DNA of 64,000 nt from Moorena sp. SIO3I8 (GTDB taxonomy: Bacteria; Cyanobacteriota; Cyanobacteriia; Cyanobacteriales; Coleofasciculaceae), in assembly GCF_010692325.1 (NCBI RefSeq), contig NZ_JAAHHW010000005.1, forward strand, positions 110,447-174,446. The letters run 5' to 3'. Below are positions 17,980-27,798 of this stretch, piece by piece. The first letter of the stretch is position 1, and each line of letters starts with the position of its first letter. The notes under the pieces are model-generated. The model saw nothing but the letters and a program-made list of their open reading frames with translations, did not search any database and was not told the origin of the DNA. The translations under genes were made by a program, and so were the position numbers.

Positions 17980-18366
17980 CTAGACCGCGCTAACCAGCCT
18001 AGGCAATTTTTCAGCTAACACTCTTGGACTATCAACTGTTTCTGGATGTGGTTTGATATCAGCAGGTTTGGCTGATTGGGCGGAAACAGCATAGCCATAA
18101 GCATTACCACTTTGGCTAACCAATAAGCGGTAACAAGGGATGGTATCTGAGAGAATAGAACTTGCCATCATCCCCGTATGTATTTCTAGAAGAGCCTGTG
18201 GCGGTGCTTCAAAAACTAAGCGCTGCCCTGGGAAAACAACTCTTTCAAAGTACCAGTTAGGTATATTAGTTATTCTAGCAATCTGGATCTGGCTAGTAGC
18301 GTTCACATAGCCGCACAGAAGGGAATCTTGGCTATCTGAAGGAATAGGATCAAAAACTTGTGTCAT
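17980..18366 (-). CDS. DUF1830-like cyanobacterial protein
   Basis: A 128-residue protein beginning MTQVFDPIPSDSQDSLLC. Reading could extend upstream by 25 residues, but the ATG at 18366 fits better with relatives. The core LCGYVNATSQIQIARIT, NIPNWYFERVVFPGQRL and FEAPPQALLEIHTG is the hallmark of the DUF1830 family of cyanobacteria (recognised from memory). Function unknown. The tail is Pro/Ala-rich and variable. It has its own terminator, so it is probably a single-gene transcript. Confidence 0.8.
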   Translation of the reverse strand: MTQVFDPIPSDSQDSLLCGYVNATSQIQIARITNIPNWYFERVVFPGQRLVFEAPPQALLEIHTGMMASSILSDTIPCYRLLVSQSGNAYGYAVSAQSAKPADIKPHPETVDSPRVLAEKLPRLVSAV

Positions 18367-18612
18367 ATCTATTAATTCTCTAAAGGTTAATTTATTACAA
18401 ACACCAAGGTAGCATTGATGATTCCGGCGAGCTGTAAACATGGCTACTAATTATTGGAGTTTACCTCAGCCGATCACCAACAAAACACCGTTAATATGCT
18501 GATTATTGGGATTATTTAGGATTATTTGCTGGTTTTAGCGATATTCAGCATCATTCAGGTGTAATGCTCACTCTATAAACCCTATTATATGACTTTACTC
18601 TATTAGATTACT

Positions 18613-18876
18613 TTATGCTGATTTTTGATCCCTATAGACAAAACTACCATACGCTTGAGGTAAGTCCCTAATTTTGGTAAAGTTAAGATATGTAAACACC
18701 AATTTCATAATTGTTGCCCACCCTTGGTAAGTTCTGCCCGCCGTAGTCTCAAAGTAGAGAAAACGGCGGTAGATAAATCTGTCTATAACTCTAGCTATAA
18801 CTCTAGGTATAGATCTGCCTTGAAATCTTGAGCTTAATTGGCCTTTGGGCCACGCTACGCGAACGGAATTGGTCAA
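18613..18876 (-). CDS. Doubtful small open frame
   Basis: An 87-codon frame whose first part (MTNSVRVAWPKGQ) is translated from a GGCCACGCTACGCGAAC repeat. The later part, with FETTAGRTYQGWATIMKLVF, does not look like repeat DNA. An internal ATG would leave only about 31 residues. I cannot place it in a family; it may be a broken gene or chance. The rest of the 18367-18949 gap is AT-rich and holds the promoter region for the radical SAM gene. Confidence 0.2.
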   Translation of the reverse strand: MTNSVRVAWPKGQLSSRFQGRSIPRVIARVIDRFIYRRFLYFETTAGRTYQGWATIMKLVFTYLNFTKIRDLPQAYGSFVYRDQKSA

Positions 18877-18949
18877 GAATAACCCAAACTAACCTTGCTG
18901 ATAAAAAAAACTTATAATAACAAAAAATCATTACTATAAACAGTTACCA

Positions 18950-20530
18950 ATGGAACAGAAAATACTATATGTTCGCCTTCCGTGTAATCCAATCTTTCCG
19001 ATCGGGGTGGTTTATTTAGCTGACCATGTTCATAAACAGTTCCCGGATGTAGAACAGCGCATTTTTGACTTGGGAACTGTACCTCCCCTAGACTTTGGCA
19101 GCGCCTTGGATACTGAGATAGACCAGTTTAAACCAACCCTGTTGGTATTTTCCTGGCGCGACATTCAAATCTATGCTCCAGTGGGTGGTAGGGGTGGTAA
19201 CCCGCTCCAAAATGCCTTTGAGTTTTACTATGCTGGCAATCCCTTGGTGAAATTACGGGGAGCGCTGGGGGGTCTGCGTTTAGCTGCCTCTTACTATGGC
19301 GAACTGTGGGGGAACTTGGGGTTAATCAAACAAGGACTCAAACGAGCTAAACGATATAACCCAGACGCTCGCCTGATTGTGGGGGGTGGAGCAGTTAGTG
19401 TATTCTATGAGCAGTTGGAAAATAAACTGCCAACTGGAACCATCGTTTCCGTTGGAGAAGGGGAAACCTTACTCACGAAACTTCTCCGGGGTCAGGACTT
19501 CGATGATCAGCGCTGTTATGTGGTAGGGCAAGCTAAGCCACGCGATCGCATGATCCATGAGTCTCCCACTGCCATTGAAAAAATTGCTTGCAACTACGAC
19601 TATATTCAAAGCATCTGGCCCAGGTTTGATTATTACTTCCAACAGAACGACTTTTACATTGGAGTTCAAACCAAGCGTGGGTGTCCCCATAACTGCTGCT
19701 ACTGTATATATACCGTTGTAGAAGGCAAACAGGTACGGATTAACCCGGCAGATGAAGTGGTCGCAGAAATGCGGCAACTCTATGACCGAGGCATCCGCAA
19801 GTTCTGGTTCACTGATGCTCAGTTCATTCCTGCCAAAAAATTCATTGGTGATGCCGTTGAACTGTTGCAAAAAATCCTTGATTCTGGTATGAGTGACATT
19901 AACTGGGCAGCATACATTCGGGCAGACAATCTTACCCCAGAATTATGCGACCTGATGGTAAAAACCGGGATGAATTACTTTGAAATCGGGATTACCAGTG
20001 GTTCTCAGGAACTGGTGCGGAAAATGCGCATGGGCTATAACCTACGCACCGTACTGCAAAACTGTCGTGATTTAAAAGCAGCTGGCTTCAATGACCTAGT
20101 TTCCGTCAACTATTCTTTCAATGTGATCGATGAAACCTTTGACACCATTCGTCAGACTATTGCCTATCACCGGGAACTAGAGCAAATATTTGGTAGGGAT
20201 AAAGTAGAACCAGCCATCTTCTTCATTGGTCTACAACCCCATACCCATTTAGAACAGTACGCCTTTGACAAAACTATCCTCAACCGGGACTATGATCCCA
20301 TGAGTCTGATGCCCTGGACAGCCAAGAAACTCCTATGGAATCCCGAACCCCTAGGGTCTTTCTTTGGTGAAGTTTGTCTGGAAGCTTGGCGGCAAAATTC
20401 TAATGATTTTGGGCGTGAAGTGATGAAAATCCTTGAAGAAAGACTAGGAGTGGCTCCATTAGAAGCAGCCCTCACTGCCCCAATATTACCAAATAAACAC
20501 CAAGAAAAAAAACTAGTTTTAAATAACTAG
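18950..20530 (+). CDS. B12-binding radical SAM protein
   Basis: This 526-residue protein has an N-terminal cobalamin-binding-like domain (residues about 1-200, with PIGVVYLADHV, LIVGGGAV and IVSVGEGETLLTKLL). A radical SAM core follows, with the 4Fe-4S motif CPHNCCYC at 245-252 (CxxxCxxC). The class resembles BchE-like and P-methylase enzymes. From memory this subfamily is annotated in cyanobacteria as a photosystem II high-light acclimation radical SAM protein; that name is unverified here. The reaction is unknown. The DICT-domain gene starts 70 bp downstream on the same strand, so the two are probably co-transcribed. The ATG start has no strong Shine-Dalgarno. Confidence 0.85.
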   Translation: MEQKILYVRLPCNPIFPIGVVYLADHVHKQFPDVEQRIFDLGTVPPLDFGSALDTEIDQFKPTLLVFSWRDIQIYAPVGGRGGNPLQNAFEFYYAGNPLVKLRGALGGLRLAASYYGELWGNLGLIKQGLKRAKRYNPDARLIVGGGAVSVFYEQLENKLPTGTIVSVGEGETLLTKLLRGQDFDDQRCYVVGQAKPRDRMIHESPTAIEKIACNYDYIQSIWPRFDYYFQQNDFYIGVQTKRGCPHNCCYCIYTVVEGKQVRINPADEVVAEMRQLYDRGIRKFWFTDAQFIPAKKFIGDAVELLQKILDSGMSDINWAAYIRADNLTPELCDLMVKTGMNYFEIGITSGSQELVRKMRMGYNLRTVLQNCRDLKAAGFNDLVSVNYSFNVIDETFDTIRQTIAYHRELEQIFGRDKVEPAIFFIGLQPHTHLEQYAFDKTILNRDYDPMSLMPWTAKKLLWNPEPLGSFFGEVCLEAWRQNSNDFGREVMKILEERLGVAPLEAALTAPILPNKHQEKKLVLNN

Positions 20531-20600
20531 AAAGGGATAATGGCAAAATTAAATTAACAAGTTTAAATAACAAAATTTAATTAACAATTTTTTAGTAACC

Positions 20601-21953
20601 ATGCGCTCAGGTTCGATATTACAAAAACTAGAACAAGCCCATCGCGGCACCAAAAAACCTCTAAGCTTTGGAGTTTATTACAAAAATACCTTAGTATCGC
20701 TGTGCCATGCCCTAGAAGACTTTATCCTAGAGTCTGACAGTGCTCCACTAATGATTACGGCATTCCAGCGGGGCAAATGGTATCTTGAGGAAGCTGAACG
20801 CTATGGCGATATAGCGCTGAAATCATCTCAGGTGGTGATCATGGCCGCACCGGATGCTGGCTTTGCTGAACATCCCACCAGTCAGCGGTCGAATGTTGCC
20901 CTAGTTAGTTTAGAGTCCTCCGATCCTGTAGCTCAAGAGTGGCACTTGATTATTATTTCCGAGACATACACAGCAATGGTGTTATGTCAAGAATTATCTG
21001 AGTCGGATTATGGCACTCAAGGACTGCCAGAGCAGGATCGAGAGCGCAAATTCTATGGATTCTGGACATTTGAGCCAGACTTGGTCAGGGAGACAGTGGA
21101 GTTTGCGATCGCTCACATTGGTAACTATAACCCAGACTTGCAAGCTAGCTTAACGGCACAACTTCAAAAGATGATCGACAGCACCAAGCCACGAGACTAT
21201 ATTGGGGCAGTGGTGAATCGGGTCGTGAACTATCTTCAGAAAGGTCAACAAGAGTTACCGTCCCATACCTCCCCGAGCCATGTTCAGGTGTTAGACGATA
21301 ACCTGGTTTCTAATGAAATGCAGGCTTTCTTGCGTATGGCTCAGCTAATTGACCAAGCGGATGCTGTGAATCCCAACGCTAGCGCTGAGGTAAAAAGCTT
21401 GTCTGAGACTATAGGCCAGTTGCTGGATTTACCAGCATGGCAACTGAAACGTTTAAGTCTGGCAGCACTCTTGCACCGTCTATCTCCCTTGCAGGGGGTC
21501 AAGATAGAACTACCCCCTAAGTCAGCTGCTCAGAAAGAGGTGATCGAGAAGCAGGAATCTCTTCCGAGGGGATCGGTGTTACGGATTATGCCTCGATTGC
21601 AGGCTGTCGCTAACATTATTACCCACCAAACCGAATCCTGGGATGGTTCAGGACAACCGGATGGCTTAGCTTACGATAACATTCCCTTGGAATCAAGGAT
21701 TTTGAGGCTGATCGCTTATTTTCAGCAGCAACTCAATACCTATAAATCTGAGGAGGATGCTCTGTCTCAAGCTCTAAGAAACTGTCAGGCATTGTCAGGG
21801 GAAGCCTTTGACCCTAAACTGGTGGAAACCCTGGGACTGATAGTGATGGGAATGCAGCAGGGTATGAGTTTGCAGGCTAATCAGCCTAAAATAGCTTCAG
21901 GGATGTGGTTGCTTGATTCGTTATCTGAGGACAAAGTAACGGTTGAAGGATGA
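20601..21953 (+). CDS. DICT sensory domain protein with degenerate HD-GYP-like tail
   Basis: This 450-residue protein begins with a DICT domain (residues about 15-175, with KPLSFGVYYKNTLVSLCHAL and PLMITAFQRGKWYLEEAERY), a sensory module often linked to light or signalling proteins in cyanobacteria. Residues about 310-425 look like an HD-GYP remnant: LAALLHRLSPLQ and TESWDGSGQPDGLAYDNIPL keep the WDGSG-P pattern. The HD dyad itself is not evident, so phosphodiesterase activity is doubtful. It follows the radical SAM gene at 70 bp and probably shares its transcript, suggesting a role in the same response. Confidence 0.75.
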   Translation: MRSGSILQKLEQAHRGTKKPLSFGVYYKNTLVSLCHALEDFILESDSAPLMITAFQRGKWYLEEAERYGDIALKSSQVVIMAAPDAGFAEHPTSQRSNVALVSLESSDPVAQEWHLIIISETYTAMVLCQELSESDYGTQGLPEQDRERKFYGFWTFEPDLVRETVEFAIAHIGNYNPDLQASLTAQLQKMIDSTKPRDYIGAVVNRVVNYLQKGQQELPSHTSPSHVQVLDDNLVSNEMQAFLRMAQLIDQADAVNPNASAEVKSLSETIGQLLDLPAWQLKRLSLAALLHRLSPLQGVKIELPPKSAAQKEVIEKQESLPRGSVLRIMPRLQAVANIITHQTESWDGSGQPDGLAYDNIPLESRILRLIAYFQQQLNTYKSEEDALSQALRNCQALSGEAFDPKLVETLGLIVMGMQQGMSLQANQPKIASGMWLLDSLSEDKVTVEG

Positions 21954-22155
21954 AGGAATAAAAGTTGAAGGTTGAACGCGATTGCGTGGCCTTTGGCCAA
22001 GGTTAGAGGGTTGAAGGTTGAAGGTTGAAGGTTGAAGGTTGAAGGTTGAAGGTTGAAGGTTGAAGGTTGAAGGTTGAAGGTTGAAGGTTGTTCTTGCCCA
22101 GGGATCCGGTGTAGGGTAGGGTGAAAGATGAACAGTTGAAAGCGATCGCGTGGCC
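21950..22155. repeat. 7-bp tandem repeat (GGTTGAA)n with GGCC hairpin units
   Basis: Ten or more tandem GGTTGAA units (about 22010-22090) are flanked on both sides by GCGTGGCC...GGCCAAGG units, of which the right-hand one contains HIP1 (GCGATCGCG). The block sits between the DICT gene and the pentapeptide gene. Confidence 0.95.
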
Positions 22156-22178
22156 TTTTGGCCAAGGTTATCTGGTTG

Positions 22179-22814
22179 ATGGAAATTGAAGCAATTCGGG
22201 CGGGGAAAGTAAAGCAACTGCCAGGAGCAGATTTGGAAGATGAGGATCTTTCCGGTAGCCAATTGGAAAAAATTAATCTTGCTGGTGCAACACTTGTGGG
22301 GGTAAATTTTTCTGGCTGTAATTTGAATGGTGCTCGTCTTGATGGTGCTAACTTAATCGGTGCCAAACTGGAATCTGCTGACTTACGGGCAAATTTGCTT
22401 GGTGCTAATTTGATGCAGGCGGATTTGAGTGGTGCGGACTTGCGGGGTGGTAATCTGCGCGGCGCTAATTTGATGGGGGCTAAGTTGAGTCAGGCTTGCT
22501 TTACCGGTGCTTTTTTAAGTGGTGCCAATTTGATGGGGGTGAATTTGCAAGGGGTGGATTTGCGAGGGGCAGATTTGCGAGGAGCTAATCTTAATGGTGC
22601 CAATTTGAAGGGAGCCGATTTGTCTCAGGCGGATTTACAAGGGGCAACCTTAAGTGAAGCCAATCTGGAAGAGGCCGATCTCCGTGGAGCTAATCTATCT
22701 GGTAGTAATCTCAGTGGGGCGAACTTGCTTTGTGCTGAGATGGATGGGGCTTCTTTAAGTGGTGTTAATTTGGATCGAGCTTGTTTAGTAGGGACTTGTG
22801 TGCCTGAGGAATAA
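22179..22814 (+). CDS. Pentapeptide-repeat protein
   Basis: This protein of 211 residues is built almost wholly of A(D/N)LxG pentapeptides from residue 20 to the end, about 35 units, so it should form a right-handed quadrilateral beta-helix. I chose the ATG at 22179; a TTG start at 22158 would add seven residues encoded by a repeat (TTGGCCAAGG). There is no signal peptide or extra domain, so it is likely cytoplasmic. Such proteins often act as scaffolds or mimic DNA, but the role here is unknown. The nucleotide repeats invite slippage, though the frame is intact. Confidence 0.88.
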   Translation: MEIEAIRAGKVKQLPGADLEDEDLSGSQLEKINLAGATLVGVNFSGCNLNGARLDGANLIGAKLESADLRANLLGANLMQADLSGADLRGGNLRGANLMGAKLSQACFTGAFLSGANLMGVNLQGVDLRGADLRGANLNGANLKGADLSQADLQGATLSEANLEEADLRGANLSGSNLSGANLLCAEMDGASLSGVNLDRACLVGTCVPEE

Positions 22815-22900
22815 TTGGCAATAGTGGGTAATCGATATACGGATATAAAGGATGGCAGCTGGGGAGGTGTGTGATGGAATTGCTTAGCAATAAGTAAGAC

Positions 22901-23565
22901 TTATTTCGATTGAAAAAATTGACTTTTTAATTCCCGTAACATTCTGCTTGTTCCTTGATTAATTGCCTGTTCTACGAGTTGAGGAATCTGTGTAGTTAAG
23001 GATAAATTGGGAAAGGTTGGACTGAGCGACTGTTCTTGATAATTTCCATCTTTGATGATGTAAATTTTAAGTTGTTGTTTGCTAGAAATCCATACTTCAG
23101 GAACACCAATGGCTGCATAAACCTCAAAGGTTGTTTTTGTTCGCGTAGCGTCGGCTCTGCCGAAGTAACATCAGATTCAATAGCTAAGTCTGGGGGTGGA
23201 TAAATGTCCAAGTCAATGTGAGTACAGCCTCGCATTTGAGGAGCATTCTGAATATAAAGACAGGTATCCGGTTCAACACCAGCAATTTCAGGACGTTTAA
23301 AGGTAGTTGAACCAAAATCTTCCCAGTCGCGCCCCTGTAGGTTTAATATGCCTTTAACAATATCGGCAATAATCCGGTGGGGTCTTTCGTGAATAGCAAG
23401 GGGGGACATGATTTCTAAATTTCCTTGATAGTAGGTCAGCCGCACTCGTCGCTTTTCCCCAAGTTCGTCAAGAATTGTTTCAAAGTCTTGCCATTTAAGG
23501 TTATCTATAGTAATGGCACTACCGGGTGTGAGTTGGATAGCTTTGATGGGTATGGTAACGGTCAT
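22901..23565 (-). pseudogene. Uma2-family (DUF820) nuclease gene, frameshifted by a repeat insertion
   Basis: The first 133 or so codons read as a normal Uma2 protein (NLQGRDWEDFGSTTFKRPEI, PDTCLYIQNA, YPPPDLAIESDVTS). The frame then runs through a 23-bp foreign segment and goes out of register, ending at 22996. The correct continuation lies in another frame: TTFEVYAAIGVPEVWI and LKIYIIKDGNYQEQSL, then a tail ending at a TAA at 22901. Removing 23 bp at 23139-23161 restores one open frame. The break separates the catalytic Glu from the Lys of this PD-(D/E)xK-type fold, so the product should be inactive. Uma2 proteins are abundant in cyanobacteria and poorly understood. Confidence 0.9.
23139..23161. 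repeat. 23-bp repeat insertion in the Uma2 gene
   Basis: The segment contains GTTCGCGTAGCGT, the complement of the ACGCTACGCGAAC repeat seen across the window, joined to CGGCTCTGCC. Deleting exactly 23 bp rejoins the Ser and Lys codons of the host gene in frame, which defines the insertion to within a base or two of end ambiguity. Confidence 0.85.
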
Positions 23566-23726
23566 GGTTTTTCCTCAACTGTACCGACGTGATGGGTAAG
23601 TCCTAATTGGATTAATTTGAGGGAGGGAGTGCGATCGCAAAATGCCTACACAAAATGCGATCGCATTTACAAATCCTAACTAGTCCCTGGGTTTAAGCAA
23701 CACCGTTCAGCAGTCAACAAAGAAAT

Positions 23727-25643
23727 CTATTCCACAGTCACCGACTTCGCCAAATTCCTGGGCTGATCCACATCCAACCCTCGCCTTGCCGCAATGTGAT
23801 AGGCTAACAACTGCAACGGAATCACCGCCAGAATTGGTGAAAGCAACTCCTCCACCTCTGGTACAGGCAACAAATCATCAAAGATATCCATCGCCTCTTT
23901 GCCATTGCTCGGTGTCACCCCAATCAACCGAGCATCCCGAGCCTTAGCTTCCTGAGCATTAGAAATTACCTTCTCATAGACAGTACCAGGCATTGCGATC
24001 GCAACCACAGGCACCTTAGCATCCAGCAGAGCAATCGGACCATGCTTCATTTCCCCAGCTGGGTAGCCTTCAGCATGAATATAGCTAATTTCCTTAAGTT
24101 TCAGCGCCCCTTCTAAAGCAATCGGAAAATTAATCCCCCGTCCTACAAAGATAAAGTCTTGGGTTTCCGCAAAGTCATGGGCTAATTCTTCAATATACTT
24201 TTCTTGACTTTCCAGCACCTGCTCAATCTGATTAGGCAATTGCCGCAAGCCTGCCATAATTGCTTGAATTTTTTCAGGGGCGAGAGTATTACGTCGATCT
24301 GCTAAATCTAGCGCTAGACAATAAAAGGCCACTAACTGGGTCACAAAGGTTTTAGTAGCCGCCACCCCAATTTCAATCCCTGCCTGGGTATCAATCACAT
24401 CAGGCACCAACTGAGCCAAAGAACTTTCTGGTCGATTCGTAATTCCCAGCAGTCGGGGCTGATACAGAGGGTCTAATCCACTGCGACGGTGTTTTTCCAT
24501 CTCCAGTGCTGCTAAGGTATCAGCAGTTTCCCCAGACTGAGTTACCCCAATAGTTAGGGTATTCTTAGTTAACGGACCTGGTGCATAACGAAACTCAGAT
24601 GCATACTGCACCATGGTAGGAATTCCTGCCAACTGCTCCAACAAATATTTACCCACCAAACTAGCGTGCCAACTGGTTCCGCACGCCAGAATCTGAATCT
24701 GTTCTACATCCTCGTACAGTGACTCTGGTATGCCTAACTGAACTGGGGAATTAGCCAGGTCTGCCTCTGTCTGTGTAGGATTAGCATGCCAATTACTATT
24801 GAGATACCGCTCGAAACAGTTGCGCACTACCCCTGGTTGCTCATAAATTTCCTTAAGCATAAAGTGTCGGAATCCTTGCTTTTCCACTTGAAAGGGATTC
24901 CAACTGAGGGTACGGGGGAACTTATTCAACCGACGACCCTCAAAGTCGTAAACTTCTGCCCCTAGGGGAGTTAACCGTGCGATTTCCCCATTGTCTAAGT
25001 TCAATACTGCCCTGGTATGGGGTAACAATGCTGGGGTATCCGAGCCAAAGAAAAATTCCCCTTGACCAAACCCAATAATCAGAGGAGCCTGTTGCCGCAC
25101 TCCAATCAATTCATCAGGATAGTCAGCACAAAGGATAGCTAGGGCAAAAGCTCCCTCTAATCGATTCACGGTTTGCCGCACTGCTTCTAGGAAAGGAGAG
25201 AAGAAGGAAGAGGAAGAAGCCGAATTTTGGTGTAAACACTCAGCAATTAGATGGGGAATAACTTCTGTATCGGTATCGGAGCGGAATTCATGTCCCTGCT
25301 GGATCAATTCTTCCCGCAATTCCCGGTAGTTTTCAACAATGCCATTTTGTACCACTGCCACCCGCATTGCCATATCCATGTGGGGGTGAGCATTATACTC
25401 TTCCGGTTTACCATGGGTTGCCCAGCGCGTGTGTCCAATGCCAATCCGCGCCTGGTTTTCGATTTGTACCAGTTTTTCCCGCAAATTGTGCAATTTTCCC
25501 TTAGCACGTACACAATGAACGTCCCCTTCCGAGACTGTAGCAATCCCAGCAGAATCATAGCCTCGATATTCGAGTTTCTCTAATCCTGCCATTAAAATTT
25601 CTGTAGCGATTTGCGGACCGATATAGCCGACTATTCCACACAT
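23727..25643 (-). CDS. glmS: Glutamine--fructose-6-phosphate aminotransferase
   Basis: This 638-residue enzyme makes glucosamine-6-phosphate from fructose-6-phosphate and glutamine, the first step to UDP-GlcNAc for peptidoglycan. It starts MCGIVGYIG, with Cys2 as the glutaminase nucleophile. The N-terminal amidotransferase domain (to about 240) shows GIGHTRWATHG and SDTDTEVIPHL. Two SIS isomerase domains follow (ILACGTSWHASLVGKYL near 310, FVGRGINFPIALEGALKLKE near 490), and the C-terminus DQPRNLAKSVTVE is typical. A Ser/Phe-rich stretch near residue 145 is a small insertion. psaC lies 139 bp upstream on the same strand; the two are also neighbours in other cyanobacteria. Confidence 0.97.
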   Translation of the reverse strand: MCGIVGYIGPQIATEILMAGLEKLEYRGYDSAGIATVSEGDVHCVRAKGKLHNLREKLVQIENQARIGIGHTRWATHGKPEEYNAHPHMDMAMRVAVVQNGIVENYRELREELIQQGHEFRSDTDTEVIPHLIAECLHQNSASSSSFFSPFLEAVRQTVNRLEGAFALAILCADYPDELIGVRQQAPLIIGFGQGEFFFGSDTPALLPHTRAVLNLDNGEIARLTPLGAEVYDFEGRRLNKFPRTLSWNPFQVEKQGFRHFMLKEIYEQPGVVRNCFERYLNSNWHANPTQTEADLANSPVQLGIPESLYEDVEQIQILACGTSWHASLVGKYLLEQLAGIPTMVQYASEFRYAPGPLTKNTLTIGVTQSGETADTLAALEMEKHRRSGLDPLYQPRLLGITNRPESSLAQLVPDVIDTQAGIEIGVAATKTFVTQLVAFYCLALDLADRRNTLAPEKIQAIMAGLRQLPNQIEQVLESQEKYIEELAHDFAETQDFIFVGRGINFPIALEGALKLKEISYIHAEGYPAGEMKHGPIALLDAKVPVVAIAMPGTVYEKVISNAQEAKARDARLIGVTPSNGKEAMDIFDDLLPVPEVEELLSPILAVIPLQLLAYHIAARRGLDVDQPRNLAKSVTVE

Positions 25644-25709
25644 AGTGTTGAGTTTAGTAAGTAACCATAATACTCAAACTATAGCCGTGCTAACAGTGGA
25701 GTGTCCTGT

Positions 25710-25752
25710 GTTGACGGTTAACCGTCAACGGTTGACCATCAACAGTCAACCG
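25710..25752. repeat. Inverted repeats between psaC and glmS
   Basis: A perfect 20-bp palindrome GTTGACGGTTAACCGTCAAC (25710-25729) runs into a second imperfect hairpin, CGGTTGAC...GTCAACCG (25729-25752). They lie downstream of psaC and may stabilise or end its transcript. No T-run follows, so it is not a standard terminator. Confidence 0.75.
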
Positions 25753-25782
25753 TCAACATCAGATAGATTGCTAGGTTAATGG

Positions 25783-26052
<270 letters not shown>

Positions 26053-26310
26053 TTATCGGACATTGCGGAAAAACCGCTGACCTGTCTCCTTGGGAAAATT
26101 GGGGATATTCCCGATGATTCCACCAGGATTATCTTTGCCTAGGTTCGTGCTTGTTGGCGTTTCAGGCAAACGACAGGGAATTTTAAGGATCAAGGGCTAG
26201 TTTACCGCAGGGTTTTGATAGTCTTGCGCCAGAGGTTACAGAACTTTAAATTCTTTAATATATCAGTATCAGAAACTATTGTGTGATCGAGCCTAATCTA
26301 TGGGTCAACC

Positions 26311-27798
26311 TCAAGAAGAGCGATAACGGGGAAACCTTGGTAATTCAATAGACGCTAAGGATTTGCGCCCTTTGGAGGGACGTAGGGGATAGAGTACTGG
26401 TGATGGCGACTTACCCTGAGACGGAAATACGTCATTGGTCTGATTTGACTGTGACTCAGCCTCTATGATATCTTCTGGCAATTCCTGACTCGATGGATTT
26501 GCTTCAGGCTCCAAGGTCTGAGTATGGTCTGACCTACTGGTTTGCTCAAGGTCACTAGTCAATTCAACGGTTTGGTCAGATTCATCTGAGTTAGTCGTTT
26601 CTAGTTCTGATCTGCCATCGACTTTGGCATTAGCCGACTCTGATGGCAACTCCGACAACCCAAATTCCTCTGCCAGGGCAGACATTTGCTCAATTAACTG
26701 TTGTGCTACTTCTATCTCTTTGGCTGTCACATTTTCAGGGGAGATTACCTGAGTTTGCCCTGGACCCGAGGCATCTGCTGGGGATATAGGATCAGTTTGG
26801 TTAGGTTGGCTGCTGTCAACCGATAACGCTTCTGTGGTAGATTGAGACTGGACAGAAGAATTACCAGTACTGCTAAAAATAAATTCTTCTGCAAATAACT
26901 CTGGGTCAGCAGACCAGGGTCTAATCGCCTGGGCTTTTTGTAGCAGAGATTGCTGAGCAATGATGCTCCGACTCTCTTGCTGTTGTAGTACAGAATTCTC
27001 AGAGGCAGGCATTTCCAGACACTTTTCTAAGGCTACCTTAAATTGCAAGGTTTGCTGTTGTTGTCGGTATAGACGGGTTCTAAGTTCTCGACAGGTATCT
27101 TTCAATTGCACCAGCTGATGAGATTGTTCGTTGTAGCGCTGCTGGGTTTGGGAATAGTCCTGTTCGAGTCTGGCAACTTGATCCTGAGAGCTTTGTAACT
27201 GTTCTGATAAGGTTTCAACCAAAATTTGCTGGCGTTGACCGGATTGATGGGATGATTCTAGAGTGTGGAACAAACGGGTTAATTGGTCTTGAACTGTATT
27301 GAGTTCCAGATCTTTTGTGGACAGGAGTTTGTCGTACTCTCGCAATTGCTTAGCTTGTCCGTTTAACTCCTGCTGTTTTTCCTGGAGTGCTTGCTGCAGC
27401 TGGGTCACTTGCTGCTGTAAGCGATGATTGTCCAAGCGCAGTTTTTGGGCTAAGGCAAACCATTCACCATCCTTGGCTAACTGTTCCTCAGAAACATCAG
27501 CTATCTCAGTGTCAATATCAGTGTTATCAGTATCATCAGTGCCATCATTATCGGCTTCTGTAACTGATGATGCCATGGTGGTAAGGAGAGATTCTATAGT
27601 CTGTTCTAGTATTGACTGTTCAATAAGATTATCTATATCATCAGATACTATGGTGAAATCATCAGGTACTGGTGCGAAGCTGAGCATTTTTGGGTTATGG
27701 TCGGTCTGCTGCTGATCTGGCTTCTTAGTATCCTGGTTATCCATTTCGGTAGTAGACTCAGGAAGGGGAAGGTTATTGGGGTTTTCAGATTCACTCAT
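26311..27798 (-). CDS. Hypothetical coiled-coil protein
   Basis: This 495-residue protein is acidic and low in complexity at both ends. Residues about 1-105 are rich in Asp, Asn and Thr, including a DNDGTDDTDNTDIDTE run. Residues about 105-270 are a long Gln-rich coiled coil (LRLDNHRLQQQVTQLQQALQ, RLYRQQQQTLQFKVALEKCL). The rest is Ser/Gln-rich, ending in a basic, Pro-rich tail, KGRKSLASIELPRFPRYRSS. I do not recognise the family. It reads in the same direction as psaC, 282 bp upstream of it. A structural or scaffolding role is plausible but unproven. Confidence 0.75.
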   Translation of the reverse strand: MSESENPNNLPLPESTTEMDNQDTKKPDQQQTDHNPKMLSFAPVPDDFTIVSDDIDNLIEQSILEQTIESLLTTMASSVTEADNDGTDDTDNTDIDTEIADVSEEQLAKDGEWFALAQKLRLDNHRLQQQVTQLQQALQEKQQELNGQAKQLREYDKLLSTKDLELNTVQDQLTRLFHTLESSHQSGQRQQILVETLSEQLQSSQDQVARLEQDYSQTQQRYNEQSHQLVQLKDTCRELRTRLYRQQQQTLQFKVALEKCLEMPASENSVLQQQESRSIIAQQSLLQKAQAIRPWSADPELFAEEFIFSSTGNSSVQSQSTTEALSVDSSQPNQTDPISPADASGPGQTQVISPENVTAKEIEVAQQLIEQMSALAEEFGLSELPSESANAKVDGRSELETTNSDESDQTVELTSDLEQTSRSDHTQTLEPEANPSSQELPEDIIEAESQSNQTNDVFPSQGKSPSPVLYPLRPSKGRKSLASIELPRFPRYRSS

